This document shows positions 32,553-43,700 of a stretch of 64,000 bases of DNA, one piece after another. Position numbers and translations under genes: made by a program. How positions within the stretch are numbered: position 1 is the first letter of the stretch; each line of letters starts with the position of its first letter. The stretch is from Tolypocladium sp. Sup5 PDA-1 (Eukaryota; Ascomycota; Sordariomycetes; Hypocreales; Ophiocordycipitaceae). The DNA lies in the NCBI GenBank assembly GCA_000750105.3, contig JPHH03000036.1, positions 124,001 to 188,000 on the forward strand, in the 5' to 3' direction. The notes under the pieces are model-generated. The model did no database searches. It was not told where the DNA came from and was given only the letters and a program-made list of their open reading frames with translations.

Positions 32553-34592
32553 TCAGCGCTCGACCATATCGGCGTCCCCTTCCGCGGCATCCATATCCCG
32601 CTCAAAGGCCATCTGAATCTCCATGACCTGCTTCAGCTGATCCAGGTCAAGCCTGCGCTTCTTATGCGAAGCCAAGCTCTTTGCCGTCCTCACCACGTTC
32701 TTGATCTGTCGCCCATTCAGGGGCGCCTCCGCCAGCGCTTCGTACCCGGCCTCGTCGATGCCCTCGGCCACGCCCTCGCCGGCCCCGCGGAGGAAGTTGC
32801 GCCAGATGCGCGCTCGCGACTCCGGTGGCAGGTCGCCGTACTTGAGCGGTACGTGGATGCGGGACTTGAACGCGTCGTCAAAGGTCCGCACGCGGTTCGT
32901 GGTCATGAACAGGATCCCCGAGTAGTACTCGAGCGTGCGCAGGAAGATGCTGACGAGCCCATTGCGCTGCAGGTCGTGCAGCGAGCGGCGCTCGAGAAAG
33001 ACGTCTGCCTCGTCGATGAGAAGCACCGCCTTCCACGTGCTTGCCAAGTCGAGCGTGCGACCCAGCCGCTCGTCGAGCACCGACGGGTTGGTGTCCAAGT
33101 CGCCTGACGACACAATGTACAGCGGTCGCTTGCTGAACTCGGCCACGCACTCGGCCGTCAACGTCTTGCCAACCCCTGGCGGGCCGTGAAGCACGAGGAT
33201 CAGGCCACGGGACTTGCCCTTGACAATGTCCTCGAAGCCGGCCGCGTTAGGGTCGGTAGAGCGCTTCGTGTGTTCGTCGACCAGGGCCTGCACGAGATCC
33301 TTTTGGCTCTGGGGCAACACGAGCTGCTCAAAGCATTGGGTGTTCCAGTCAATGTCGGAGACGTTGTCGATGAAGAAGTCGAGGAACTTCTTCTCCGTCA
33401 TCGAGAAGCCGCGGACCATCGGGGTGGCGATCAAGCACTGCTCATCGGTCAGCGGAGCGAAGCCCTCGTTGCTGTCCGTCGGGATGAGCTCCGTCTCGGC
33501 GTCGTTGACGTCCAACCCCTCCTTCTCGTTCGTGTTCTTGGGCAACGGTGAAACTCCAAAGGCATGATCGGCTTCTAGGCGATGGAATGTGCGAACATCA
33601 ATCATGATGCGCGAGTCGATGTTGAACCTGTTATCGTCGACGTCCAGCGCAATCCCATTGTACTGTCGAAACTGCTGCCCGGCATGCGCCTCCCATCGCC
33701 GTCCACGCTCAGTGAGACGCTTGTGGACAGCGCTTTCGACCGGGCAGAAGCTCAGAGGAAGCACATTCAATGCGCAGATCGATGCTGCTCCACTGAACTG
33801 AGGCACCTTGACCCACGAGCACCGAGTCCCGAATTGGTCGCCGTCAAAGTCTATGAAGTGCACGCAGAGTTGCAGTCCGGGACAGTTGCCGCCAACGTAC
33901 TCGAACGACTTCATCCTGAACACCCGCGGCTGCGAGTGCCTGGTGCTGTACACAAGGCTTTCGGGCTTGAAAATCGTCCACAGATGCTCGTAAGACATGA
34001 GGCCCTGCTCGCGCAGGTTGTCGCCTTCGGTGATGACGTCGTGGAAGTGCTCATTGATGAACTCCAGCAGGATGGGCAGATGCCGAGCCTCATCTGAATC
34101 TGGGTCCTCGACGTCGAGCCTGGCCTTTTCGGTCTTGAGCTCGGGCAGGTAGTGGTAGAGGCACCTCGGCGGGAAGTCGAGCGAGATGGTGCCGGTGTGA
34201 AAGGAAACACCAGGGTAGCTGCCAATGACGTCCTTCAAGATCCTCTTCAAGGCAGGCGAGTTGACTTGCAGCGACGTGTTCTCGACATACTTGTTGCCCT
34301 GGTCATATCGGCGGGTGACGCAAAGGGCGAACTTGTCGTACCAGTTGTACTTTTGGTCGGGCAGGTCCTCGTCGTCCCTGGGCTCCGTGATGTACCCGCG
34401 GCCCTTCTTTGTCCAGCGCTTCTCGAGGTGCTTGAGCTCGGCCCGCATGGGCGCCTTCTCGAGCTCCTCGCGCCTGCGCTTGTCCTCCTCGGTCAGGTGG
34501 CCGTTCATCTCGAGCTGCTCCTCGTCGTCGGGCGGCTCCGAGTTTTCGTCTTCGTGACGGTAGGCGCGGGCTGTCTGCTTTGTTCTGGCCAT
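32553..34592 (-). CDS. AAA+ ATPase with a histone H3-identical N-terminus
   Basis: Single exon, 679 aa. The C-terminal AAA+ domain has Walker A GPPGVGKTLTAE (about 470), Walker B VLLIDEADVFLE (about 525), sensor MTTNRVRTFDDAFKSRI and a C-terminal lid with ESRARIWRNFL. The middle (about 90-330) matches the DUF7025-type domain seen in many fungal AAA proteins of unknown role (PLPELKTEKARLD, YEHLWTIFKPESLVY). The first nine residues, MARTKQTAR, equal histone H3 residues 1-8 after the initiator Met; H3 Lys9-Ser10 are replaced by Ala-Tyr, then an acidic stretch begins. Codons there (AGA, ACA, ACA) are not those of highly expressed histone genes. Start at 34592 is the first ATG of the frame; an upstream exon cannot be excluded. 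Function unknown. Confidence 0.9.
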   Translation of the reverse strand: MARTKQTARAYRHEDENSEPPDDEEQLEMNGHLTEEDKRRREELEKAPMRAELKHLEKRWTKKGRGYITEPRDDEDLPDQKYNWYDKFALCVTRRYDQGNKYVENTSLQVNSPALKRILKDVIGSYPGVSFHTGTISLDFPPRCLYHYLPELKTEKARLDVEDPDSDEARHLPILLEFINEHFHDVITEGDNLREQGLMSYEHLWTIFKPESLVYSTRHSQPRVFRMKSFEYVGGNCPGLQLCVHFIDFDGDQFGTRCSWVKVPQFSGAASICALNVLPLSFCPVESAVHKRLTERGRRWEAHAGQQFRQYNGIALDVDDNRFNIDSRIMIDVRTFHRLEADHAFGVSPLPKNTNEKEGLDVNDAETELIPTDSNEGFAPLTDEQCLIATPMVRGFSMTEKKFLDFFIDNVSDIDWNTQCFEQLVLPQSQKDLVQALVDEHTKRSTDPNAAGFEDIVKGKSRGLILVLHGPPGVGKTLTAECVAEFSKRPLYIVSSGDLDTNPSVLDERLGRTLDLASTWKAVLLIDEADVFLERRSLHDLQRNGLVSIFLRTLEYYSGILFMTTNRVRTFDDAFKSRIHVPLKYGDLPPESRARIWRNFLRGAGEGVAEGIDEAGYEALAEAPLNGRQIKNVVRTAKSLASHKKRRLDLDQLKQVMEIQMAFERDMDAAEGDADMVER

Positions 34593-35139
34593 GGCTGCGA
34601 CAAGATGTGGAAGAGAGCACGACTGGATAGTCTGAGGCGTATATGCCGTGGACTTGGATTATTGACAAGATGAAAGAAGAGTGGCTTGGAGAGGACGGAC
34701 TTGTGGGAAAGAATTCAGTCGTCTTTATAGATGTCAGTCCTCGTGATCAGTCCTCGTGGACCGCGTCGCGGCGAGGCAACCAGGCAATCGTTCTCCATTC
34801 ACGTTTTGGGTGTGTTCGGCTGTTGCCATTGGCCGAAGCAGCTTGATATCGCCCTTGAAGCAGGCAGAAGCCCCTGTTGGTTCACCTGAAGCTCACGACC
34901 AACACTCTTGCAGTCATTCGATATTGGCGGAAACGGAAGTGCCCGAGTGAGTCACGTCTGATGCCTGGAGTGACGGGGGACAGGGCTGATTCGTGATCGG
35001 AGCGGAAGGCGGGCAGGCTGCAGCGGCCGCCTCCCCGTCGAGTGTGGTTCGCGGTGACCGGAGCCTGGAGCCGGGTGGGGTCCACATCCGGAAGGCCGCA
35101 GTGGTGGGGGCCGGATCGGATAGAACAAGGCGGCAGCAG
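34593..35139. other. AAA ATPase promoter region
   Basis: 547 nt upstream of the ATPase start, ending in the degraded methyltransferase fragment. No gene seen. Confidence 0.4.
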
Positions 35140-35509
35140 CAAACCCACCGAGGCGATCTTGCTCCGCCTTCACATCACTTGGACCTAATACTCACCGCGT
35201 CGTTGGGCAAGAAATATGCTGCTACCAGTTAGACACGAGCAGGCACCATGTACTCAAACGACCAACTTACACCTCTGCTTGTATCCATGCCATGTCCTCC
35301 AGTCCTATTCCAACACAGCGTCTGGTGCCGTGACGGCATCTTTCCCGTGCGAGACGTACTATATATTAGCGTACGCGCCTTCAGCGACTCCTTTCAGTGG
35401 CGGCGTTCACTCACGTTGGCTCATTCAAGCTCTCACCATGGCTGTCGAAGGCCGGGTCCGGCTCCAGCACGGGCCCGTGGAACTCGAAGATAGTCTTTTG
35501 ATGCGTCAT
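35140..35509 (-). pseudogene. degraded N-terminal fragment of a LaeA/UMTA-like methyltransferase
   Basis: Read on the minus strand, nt 35140-35320 code for WRTWHGYKQR, an intron with a GTAAGT donor and CTAAC branch (about 35219-35270), then SYFLPNDA and, after a 28-nt gap with intron-like ends, AEQDRL. This is the block that precedes the SAM-binding fold in the fungal UMTA/LaeA-like family. A TAG stop stands just before the Asp-Trp pair, where the family usually has Tyr after VLE; the homology ends after AEQDRL and no SAM-binding motif follows. An ATG at 35509 (MTHQKTIFEFHG) may be the old start. Broken by nonsense change, short intron and C-terminal loss. A family-related intact gene lies at 55.2 kb. 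Confidence 0.5.
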
Positions 35510-36956
35510 GGCGGTGCATAGAATGTTCTTGAGAGTTGGTACGTAGAGGGAAACGCCGAAGATCCTCGGACGAACATGTATTTACGCTAGAAACAGTAAC
35601 GCTGGCTGAGGACCAGGGCCTTAATGCCCGCGCCCCGACGACGTGACGGCCATTGCTTCGCCAATTCGCGCGGTCACAGCTACTGACTTACCTTTTGAGT
35701 TTGAGAGGGGCTCGGCATGAATGGCCCGCACGGTTGGGCGAGAGACAAGGCGAAGCAAAGGCTATTCCAAGGCAATGTTGGCATAGGATTCTGAACGAGG
35801 CATGGCCGCACAAGCCAAGCCGTTAGAACGGCATACGAAGTGCTAAAACCCCACCCCGCTTACCGTTACACCGGCGATCCAATGATGTAGTCTATGCTAT
35901 GCCGAGGGTAATGCGAGCCGCCGTGAGGCGAATTATGCATCAAGTCGTATGCACGGTAGCAGACTCGCTTCCTAGGCGGGATCACGGGCCTGGAGATTGT
36001 AGAACAGCGGCAGACAACAACCGCGAGGGTACAGACACAAAGCCGAGAGAGAAAAAGACACGGACAAGGAAGCTCGGCCGATATCAAACAGCTAGCATGG
36101 CGGCGGTGGGGGAGGCGAAGCCGGAGCAGAGCTCCCCAGCACTCATGCTTCCTTTTTCGGTATTGTTGAGTCCAAGGATGCCGGTGCTGCACGATAGCGT
36201 CACCCGAAGTAATCCGCTAGTCCGCCGACGCGTCGGTGATACCGCCTTGGCTCTTCGATCGGCGCGATGCGGTGCGCCTCTTCCAGAAACACCAGCCTTG
36301 TAGCCCGTACGTATTTCCAGGTCTCTGGTGCATCCCCTCGCCGTGCATGGCGCTATGCAGCACGCGAACGAACATGTGTGTCTTGCCGAGGTGAGGTCGC
36401 AGACTTGTGCTTTGAGTAGCGTCGTATCTGTGGGTAAGAGTCATAGAGTCAAAGTTGGACACCCGTATGCATACGCAACGCCGAACTGGGGGCAAGCGGC
36501 GTTGAAATGTGTCCCTACAGAAAAAGCGAAAGCTCAATGCGTCAACTGAGCCACGCAGAGTGAGAGGGATGGCATCAATCTTCCATCTCTAATAGACGTT
36601 CGACCCACGGAGGAGTGATAGAGCAGAACGCATATGCTGAAATGGGGTTGCATTGAAAGGAGCCTTGCTCTGGGTGTAAAGAGGCTTGCTGGCTATTGCG
36701 TCGCAGTGGAAGCGAAGCGAGGTGAGCCCAACATAGGGCGTTGTGATAAAGTCATCATCATTCATGGTAACCGAGCTGGCCGGGATTGCTCGCGATGTCT
36801 ACCGTTGTGCCCCCCGATGCCCACCATGACAACACCAAAACGCCGTAGTCCCAGGATCCAGGTTGTTGTACATGAAATCATCACTTCATGCTCATGTTGG
36901 CCCTGCCCGGCAGTGTCAGGATGGGTCCGCCAGGGGGAATCTCAGCGCGTAGAAGC
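35510..36956. other. gene-free stretch
   Basis: 1.45 kb between the methyltransferase fragment and elongin C. Only short overlapping frames on both strands; no motif, repeat or RNA gene recognised. Confidence 0.4.
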
Positions 36957-37604
36957 TTACTGATCCAAGCCCAGGTAGTCCGCTGCGGCCAGCAGCTCGA
37001 GACAGAGCTCAACAGGAATGTCCATGTCGGGGACGTCCTCGCTGTTGCGATAGCGGTACCAGTAGTGGAAGTACTCGACCACTTTGTCGAGCACCATGCC
37101 ACTGTCCAAGACGTCAGCTGCGAGCTCTCGCGGCACGTCGCAAAAAGCAAACAAGACAACGAACCGCGGGGTTCGTGCGGACGGCCAGGCCGAGTGTAGT
37201 TGGGACAATCAGCCAGGCCCAGCCAGCAGCAGGGGAGGGACCGGCGGTTCTTTCAATGAGACAGACATGTTGGAGTGCCCCACGGGGACGAGCGGAGCAA
37301 GACTGGGCGCTGTTGTAGGCATGTAGAGCTCACCTCATCTCTTGGAACACGCAGCGCGCGTCCCTGGCCTCGGAAAACTGACCTGCGGATGGTGTAAGCC
37401 GAGTTGGCCAGCAAGAGCAAATCACGCCGGGATCGGTGCCGTTCACACACTCCTCGGGTCCAGCATGCCCTTGATGATGGGGCTCACCATGGCCGCCTCG
37501 CGCAGCACGACAAAGTCGAAGCCGTCAGCCGAGACGAGGGTGACGTACTTGCTGGCGGCCGTCGTCGCCATGCTGGCGTCCGTCGTCGCCATGCTGCTGG
37601 CCAT
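36957..37604 (-). CDS. ELC1: elongin C
   Basis: Small Skp1/BTB-fold adaptor of elongin-cullin ubiquitin ligases; in fungi it acts with Ela1-Cul3 on stalled RNA polymerase II. Exons 37451-37604, 37334-37382 and 36957-37101 give 115 aa. Family blocks: YVTLVSADGFDFVVLREAAMVSPIIKGML (split here for description), FSEARDARCVFQEM, VVEYFHYWYRYRN, ending ELLAAADYLGLDQ, which is the standard elongin C tail. Intron 2 is 232 nt. The N-terminus has three in-frame Met codons in an imperfect MATT repeat (MASSMATTDASMATTAAS), so translation may start at any of them; I use the first. Confidence 0.9.
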
Positions 37605-38316
37605 TGGCGACACGAGGCGCGGGTGATGAGGAGAAGCGAGGAGAGGAATGTCGAGTGAGAAAGGATGTGTGTGCGTGGATGCTCCATGCGCCGAATTTTG
37701 TTTTGTCGCAGAAATCCTCCGCCGTGCACGGGCCATCCTGGTTCCGTTCATTGCCTCAGGCCAATAGGCTGGAATAGCCGCCAGGGAGCCGCTGAAGCCT
37801 GAACCACTGGCCCCTGCTGGCAGTGCTGTAACTGGCTGCCCCCCCCCCTTGCAGGCGGCCCCGTTGCCTGGCCAACTTGTTTACTCCCGCTGTTTCGCCT
37901 CATCAACCCAGCCCAACGTCTCTGCCACCCACCGTTGCCCTGCGCAAAGAAGGGGAGCCAAGGAGATCACCTCACTTCCTCCATCCCGCCGCACGCACCC
38001 CAAACTCCATCTCCCTATCCGTACCCGTCGCCGCATCTCCACTATCCATCCCTCGACCCAACATCCAACATACCGTCTGCCGGCTCCCTCGTCTTCACCA
38101 AGCAACAAACGTTTGTTACGCCGCATTCTTCAGTCTCTGCACCTCGCGACGCACCGAGTTTCGTCAGAAAACCACGCGCGCCGCGCCCGCAATAAACAGG
38201 GTCAACATTCCTGGAGGAGATTGGAGCCCTGAGACACCCCCTTGAGGCCTTTCTTGCAACATCATCCTCCTCCGCCTCCTCCGCCTCCTCCTCCTCGGGT
38301 CTCCCTTGGCACGATC
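37605..38316. promoter_or_regulatory. divergent intergenic region elongin C / RHO4
   Basis: 712 nt between divergent starts; the part before RHO4 is pyrimidine-rich on the plus strand (CCTCCTCCGCCTCC run at about 38.26-38.30 kb), a common feature of strongly expressed fungal 5' leaders. Confidence 0.5.
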
Positions 38317-39299
38317 ATGGCCTCGTACCAGTACCGCAACTCATACTATGCGCCCACGAGCTATGACCAGCCGCGGCGGGAGCAGCGCACTCGCTCCAGC
38401 GAAGGCACCGTTAGCACAACAATGAGCTCGTCGTCGGGCCGCGAATCCGCGGGGACACATGTGACGGAGGCGCCGACCTACTCCAAGAAAATTGTCGTCG
38501 TGGGCGACGGCGGCTGCGGCAAGACGTGCCTGCTCATCAGCTACAGCCAGGGCTACTTTCCAGAGGTGAGCGGGAGTTCCCTCCCTTGCCACGTCGTTGA
38601 AGAAGAAACCTTCAACCCCCAACCGTGGTCCATGCTGACTCGCGAGCGCTTTGATAGAAATACGTCCCGACCGTCTTCGAAAACTACATCACCTACCCGA
38701 CCCATCCTCCCACTGGTAAGACCGTGGAGCTCGCTCTGTGGGATACCGCCGGCCAAGAAGAGTACGACCGCCTGCGGCCGCTGTCGTACCCGGAGACGGA
38801 CCTCATCTTTGTCTGCTTTGCCATTGACTGCCCCAACTCAATAGACAATGTGCTCGACAAGGTACATACCCGCGCCTCTTTCTCCCAAGCAAGCCTTTGT
38901 CCGTCCGATCCCCATGCTGACCTGTGACACGCAAAGTGGTACCCTGAAGTTCTTCATTTCTGCCCGTACACGCCTCTCATCCTCGTCGGCCTGAAGTCGG
39001 ACCTGCGGTACAAGAAGACGTGCATTGACATGCTGAAGACCCAGGGCCTCACGCCCGTCACCACGGATCAGGGCATGGCCGTGGCCAAGAAGATGGGCGC
39101 CCAGTACATGGAGTGCAGCAGCAAGGAGATGCGCGGCGTCGACGAGATCTTTGAGCGCGCCATCCTCACAGTCGTCTCCAACGACCGGAGAAACCAGGAA
39201 GCCTCAGTTCCTCCCTCGTCAGCCTCAGGAGGCAAGCGGACGCCGACCCCCGGGGTTGGCATTCCGAAGCGGAAGAAGAGAAAGTGTCAGTTTCTCTGA
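38317..39299 (+). CDS. RHO4: Rho GTPase Rho4
   Basis: Small membrane-attached GTPase for septum formation and actin-ring assembly in filamentous fungi. Exons 38317-38565, 38658-38861 and 38937-39299 join in phase 0 to 271 aa. A Tyr-rich N-terminal extension of about 70 residues (MASYQYRNSYYAPTSY) is typical of Rho4 and absent from Rho1-3. GTPase motifs: GDGGCGKT (G1), YVPTVFENYITYPTHPPTGK (switch I), DTAGQEEYDRLRPLSY (G3), LVGLKSDLR (G4, with LKSD in place of NKxD as in Rho4) and CSSKEM (G5). The C-terminus is polybasic and ends in the CAAX box CQFL, predicting geranylgeranylation. Confidence 0.92.
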
Positions 39300-39918
39300 G
39301 CAGCTTTCGCGGTGCCACTAGTGCCGTCTCCTTCGGCCCTGTTCGGCTCGCAGGCCCTTTACAAAATTGTAATGACCATTGGATGAATCATTTGTCTTTT
39401 TACGATTGCACCTATTACGAACAACACGGACACAAACATCACAAGACGCACACCACGCACACATGTCCAAGGGGGGACGATGACACGATGGTATATGGGG
39501 AAACGGGTTATTCTTCCATGACTGTCGCGTGCTGCGTCTACCGAGGACCTGGTATATAACTGCTGCGCCGATTGCGGCGCAACAAAGCATCGAGCCTAGC
39601 CCTTCCTCCAGCATCCAGAGGGGCTCGGGCTCGAAGGGATACGATCGGGAGGGTATAGGACGGGGCACAACAGGATTGTACTCGATCGGGATGCGAGGTG
39701 AATATTTGCGAGCTTTGCCTTTTATCGTTTGCCTTTTGCTTGCGCGGTCTTTGTTTTCTTTTGTAACATGATACTGTTGAGTCATTGCGGGTTGGGATAG
39801 GACATAAAAATCATCTTCATAAAACATCGGCCGGTCTTTTGTTGCATTCGTGATTGTATCTTCGCCTCTTGGTCTTTCGTAGAGAATAGGTCGGCTCGGC
39901 GACGTATGCCCTGGGGTA
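39300..39918. other. convergent 3' flanks of RHO4 and DAD1
   Basis: 619 nt, both 3' UTRs. No gene seen. Confidence 0.5.
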
Positions 39919-40362
39919 TCATGACTCGTCCTCGCGCTTCTCGCCCTCGTTCTGCTCGCCCTGCTTGGCGGCGCCGGCCTCGTCGTCCTTGGCCATGACG
40001 TTCTCGAACTGCGACCACAGCGCCTCGACCGACGAGAACTCGTTGCCGACCTGCAGACCACCGCCGACCAGCCAGCAATTAGCGTCCCCAATTCTTCTGC
40101 CGGGGACAAGGGATTACTTCGCGACGTACCGCAATGACGGCTTCCAGCGACCGGTTCAGCTTGTTGATGTTGGCGAGGACGTGCTCGAAGCTCTGCGGCG
40201 GCGGGTCGATTAGCTGCTGTCGTGACCACGGTAGGGACGCTGTAGGGCGGGGCGGACCATGGCGATTTCGCCGATGAGGGCTTCGCGCTGTTGCTCAAAG
40301 TACGTCTTTTCGCGGGTCGTGTCCATGGCGGACGTCGAGCGCTGGTGGGACGCCATGGTCAT
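39919..40362 (-). CDS. DAD1: DASH complex subunit Dad1
   Basis: Subunit of the DASH/DAM1 ring that couples kinetochores to microtubules. Exons 40258-40362, 40130-40192 and 39919-40050 join in phase 0 to 99 aa. Family blocks: KTYFEQQREALIGEIA (N-terminal helix), SFEHVLANINKLNRSLEAVIA (central helix) and VGNEFSSVEALWSQFENVMAKD. A Glu/Lys-rich tail follows. Intron 1 has a weak GTCCGC donor; intron 2 is canonical. There are two in-frame ATGs two codons apart (40362 and 40356); I use the first. Too broken by introns to be seen as a single frame. Confidence 0.85.
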
Positions 40363-40735
40363 GGTGAGTCGGGGTGTGAAGTTGGTTGAAGCATGGGTGG
40401 ATGTCTGGTCGCGTCGCGCCTGTTTTGGTGGCGGGGCTGCATGGATTCATGGTGGGGATCCCAGGATGGGCATGCTTGCACCCGCCCAAGAGCCAAGAAC
40501 CACAGTGCCACAGTCACTCTTGACACGAACATGTCTTACAAACAGAATCACACAAGGCGCTTAGCCTCTGCTTTCGTATTCGACCAAGAAGATAACTTAA
40601 ATCCCAACATCATAGATACACGTGGTACAACCACAAGTCCAAACAGTCATCCTCCAACGCCAGTGTAAACTCGGCTCCTCGCTTTGCCACACTTTGTACA
40701 ATTCATAATCCCCTCCTGCAATCAAAAAATCTCCC
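40363..40735. other. intergenic, DAD1 promoter / SNT1 3' flank
   Basis: 373 nt; no gene seen. Confidence 0.4.
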
Positions 40736-43700
40736 TCATCGCCCATATCGATCTGGGTGACGCTCATACTCGTGTGGCCTGAGGCCTCTGCCCATCATGT
40801 CCCGCGGATCCCTCGGGTCTCGTCCATCTCGGAGCTGCAGGTCCCTTGGGTCTGGTCCAGGGTACCCAGGTCCTGGTTGCGGCGGCGGCCCACGTGCGTC
40901 GTAGACTCCGGGTGTATAGCTTCGGCCGGGCTCTCTCGGGTCTCTTGGGGGACCCGGGCCAGGTGTAGAGGCATAACGCGGATATGCCTGCGCTTGGGGA
41001 GGTACGGGGTCAGGGGCGCGCGACGACGGTGGTCCGTATCGATGCTGAGGCGGCTGGGAGTTTGATCCGTAGACCGAAGGCCCACGTTCATCTCGCATGC
41101 TCATGTGATGGGGTTGCTGTGGCGGAGGCGCCGACGCCCAAGCTTGCGCTGGCGTAGACGGCTTCGGGGTTGACGAAGGATGCTGAGGTGTCCAAGATTG
41201 CTGAGGCGGAGGCGCCTGCGTCTTGGGTGGCTGGGTCGGCCATCCGCTGGCTTGTTGCATGTTGGGCGGAGGTTGCTGATGGCCCTGATGCGGCCAGGTG
41301 TTGTCTCGGCCACCTTGAGGCACTTCGCGAGTCCGTGACGCAGATCCGTGTACAGCGTATTGTGGTGGCGGCGACGCGCCATGTGGCGCTTGAGAGCCAC
41401 CGCCGTATGCCGCTGGGTAGCCGCCTTGCGACTGATACTGAGCCTGTGTCTGCTGCCCTGGAGGTGGGTAGCGATGAGAAGCTTGAGGCGAGTTGGTTAC
41501 ACTGTGGTGTCCAGCCTGATACGCACTGTGTCTGTAGTATTCTCTTTCTGCTGACGCAGAGCCCATGTGCTGGGCTGGGTTAGGTGAGCCCGAATAGGTT
41601 GGCTTCAGGGGCGGCATAGCAGAAGCACCGGCCGAAGGAGTTCGTCCGTAGGGGGAGTACTGGGACTCTGGTTCGCGGCGCAACTGAGATGGCGGCGCAG
41701 GGCCAGGCGGCGTGCGGCCCATGCCTTGCGGTGGAGGCGTTGCTGAGGGCCCAGCGGGATTGCCCGAAACGTCACTGACACGTTTCGAGGTTGGCGGCGG
41801 ATCGTCGTTGAGCAAGGACATGATGTTGGATGTCTTCCGAGGCTCTGGCGGACGACTTGGCGGAGCAGCTGGTCCCGAGGCGGCTTGCACGGGCGGAGTG
41901 ACGCCGTAAGGTTCTTGTACCGGTCCAGAGGACTGCCTCTGCTGCAGAGATGATATCGGCCGGGATGCCAGGTGACCCAGTGGTGGTGACTGCGCCGCGC
42001 CGGGGTCGCCCATCAAGTTTCGCACAGCGTGAGGGGCTTGCTGCTGGACGGGAGGAGGATACGGCTGCGGGGCGCCGGATCGGGAAGGGTCCTGAGATGA
42101 CGGCCTGCCGAGCGACAAGGGCTCTCTTGGACCTCCGCCATGGCTTGGCTGTTGGCGGTGGCCGTAGTGCTCGTAGTGGCGCTGGGGTGCCAGCTCAGCC
42201 TCCTGGTTCATCCTCATGGCCTGTCGTTCCGACTGGCGTGCGAGTTCTCTCTCCCTCTCCCTCTCCCGCTCCCGCTGCTGCTGCTGCTGCTGCTGCTGCT
42301 CCCGCTGATGTTGCTGTTGTTGCTGTTGTTGCTGCTGCTGTGCCTGCTGCATTTCCATCTTTTGGCGTTCCATCATCGAGTCAGGGTGGGCCGGCTGATG
42401 CGGCTGGGCAGCAGCCAACGGCCGTTGCTCACGGAGCTCTGGCACTGAGCTGCCACCAGCCTTCTGAGGCAGCGGTACTCGTTGCTGCTGAGCTCGCGAT
42501 GCAGAGTCGCGCTCACGATCAGGGAACCCGAATGGCTGCAGCGGGGCTCGCAATGGGCGCGCGCTGGGCGACATTGCTTGAGACACCGGCTGTGGCACAC
42601 CATGCTGTTGCATGGCGATGGGCTGTTGTCCAGGCTGAGCAAGGGGTTGTTGAACCGGCGCCTGTGCAATTGGGACGCCGTAGCTTGAGAACGGCTGCGG
42701 CCGAGCTTGCTGAGGAGGCACCTCCATCTTGGTCTGCGACGGCTCGCTTTGAAGATCCATCCCTGGCGCAACGGCGAGGGGTCTCGACGACCCAACTGCA
42801 GCATTGTCGTATCTTCTGCCTCGGCCGCCCGTCGTTGGTTGCGGCGGATCTGGTCGTTTTTCGCCCCTCACCCGCTTTGCATCCGCTTCTTGCACGAGGG
42901 CCTCCCATTCCGCCTTGCCCTGGTCCTTTTGCCGTACGAAATAGTTCTTGACCTGCAAGAAATTGTTAGTTAGCACGCGTACGAATATCGGGCTGGTGAA
43001 CAAGCTTACCATTACGGCGGTCTTAGAGCCCATGTGGGCGGCAATGGATGTCCAGTCAGACCCAAAAGCCCTCAACAGGTGTGGGAAGTCGTTCGCTTCG
43101 GACACACTCCAGTAGCTCGAGGCCTGTGTGGGCGCTTTCCGTTCAGTCTGCGGTTGTGCCAGGTTGAAGGTGGTCATCGAGGGTTGTGGCGGTGGAGGCG
43201 GCTCTGGCCTGAGTGATGGTGCTGCCATGACGTCTGAGATGGACGATGAAGCTAGAGCCTTCGGCCGCTCAACTCCAGGGAGAGGTTGTTGCTGCACAGG
43301 AAATGGTGGGTGTATGCCAGAGTGCGTTGCTGGCTGCTCAAAGGCAGCAGGCATGCGGCTGGGATCCGAGGGCATCGGCGTTTGAAACTCGACATTCGGC
43401 GGCACTCGTGAGCTGGACCGCGAGCGCCCTCTCGAGGCAGATGGGGTCGGCGCAGCCGCCAGAGTCTGGTTTGCCTTCGCCCCCTTTGCGTCCTTGTCCC
43501 TGGCATTCTTTCTCCTGCCCTTTCTGCCGTCCACCTTCTCGCCAGGCTCCCCTCTTGCTGAGGCGGCAGCGCTTCGGCGACCAGGGGTTCCGGCTGGGGT
43601 CGCATTCTCGCTGTCTGTCGCCGGCTGTTCGAAGCCCCAGGTTGGGGCGGCAGCACGGCGCGGCCGTCTCCTTTCTCCATTCTCTCCGGTGTCCTGAGTT

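Noticed and set aside
41950..42951. 333-codon plus-strand frame opposite SNT1
   Set aside because: Antisense shadow of the Pro/Gln-rich SNT1 tail.
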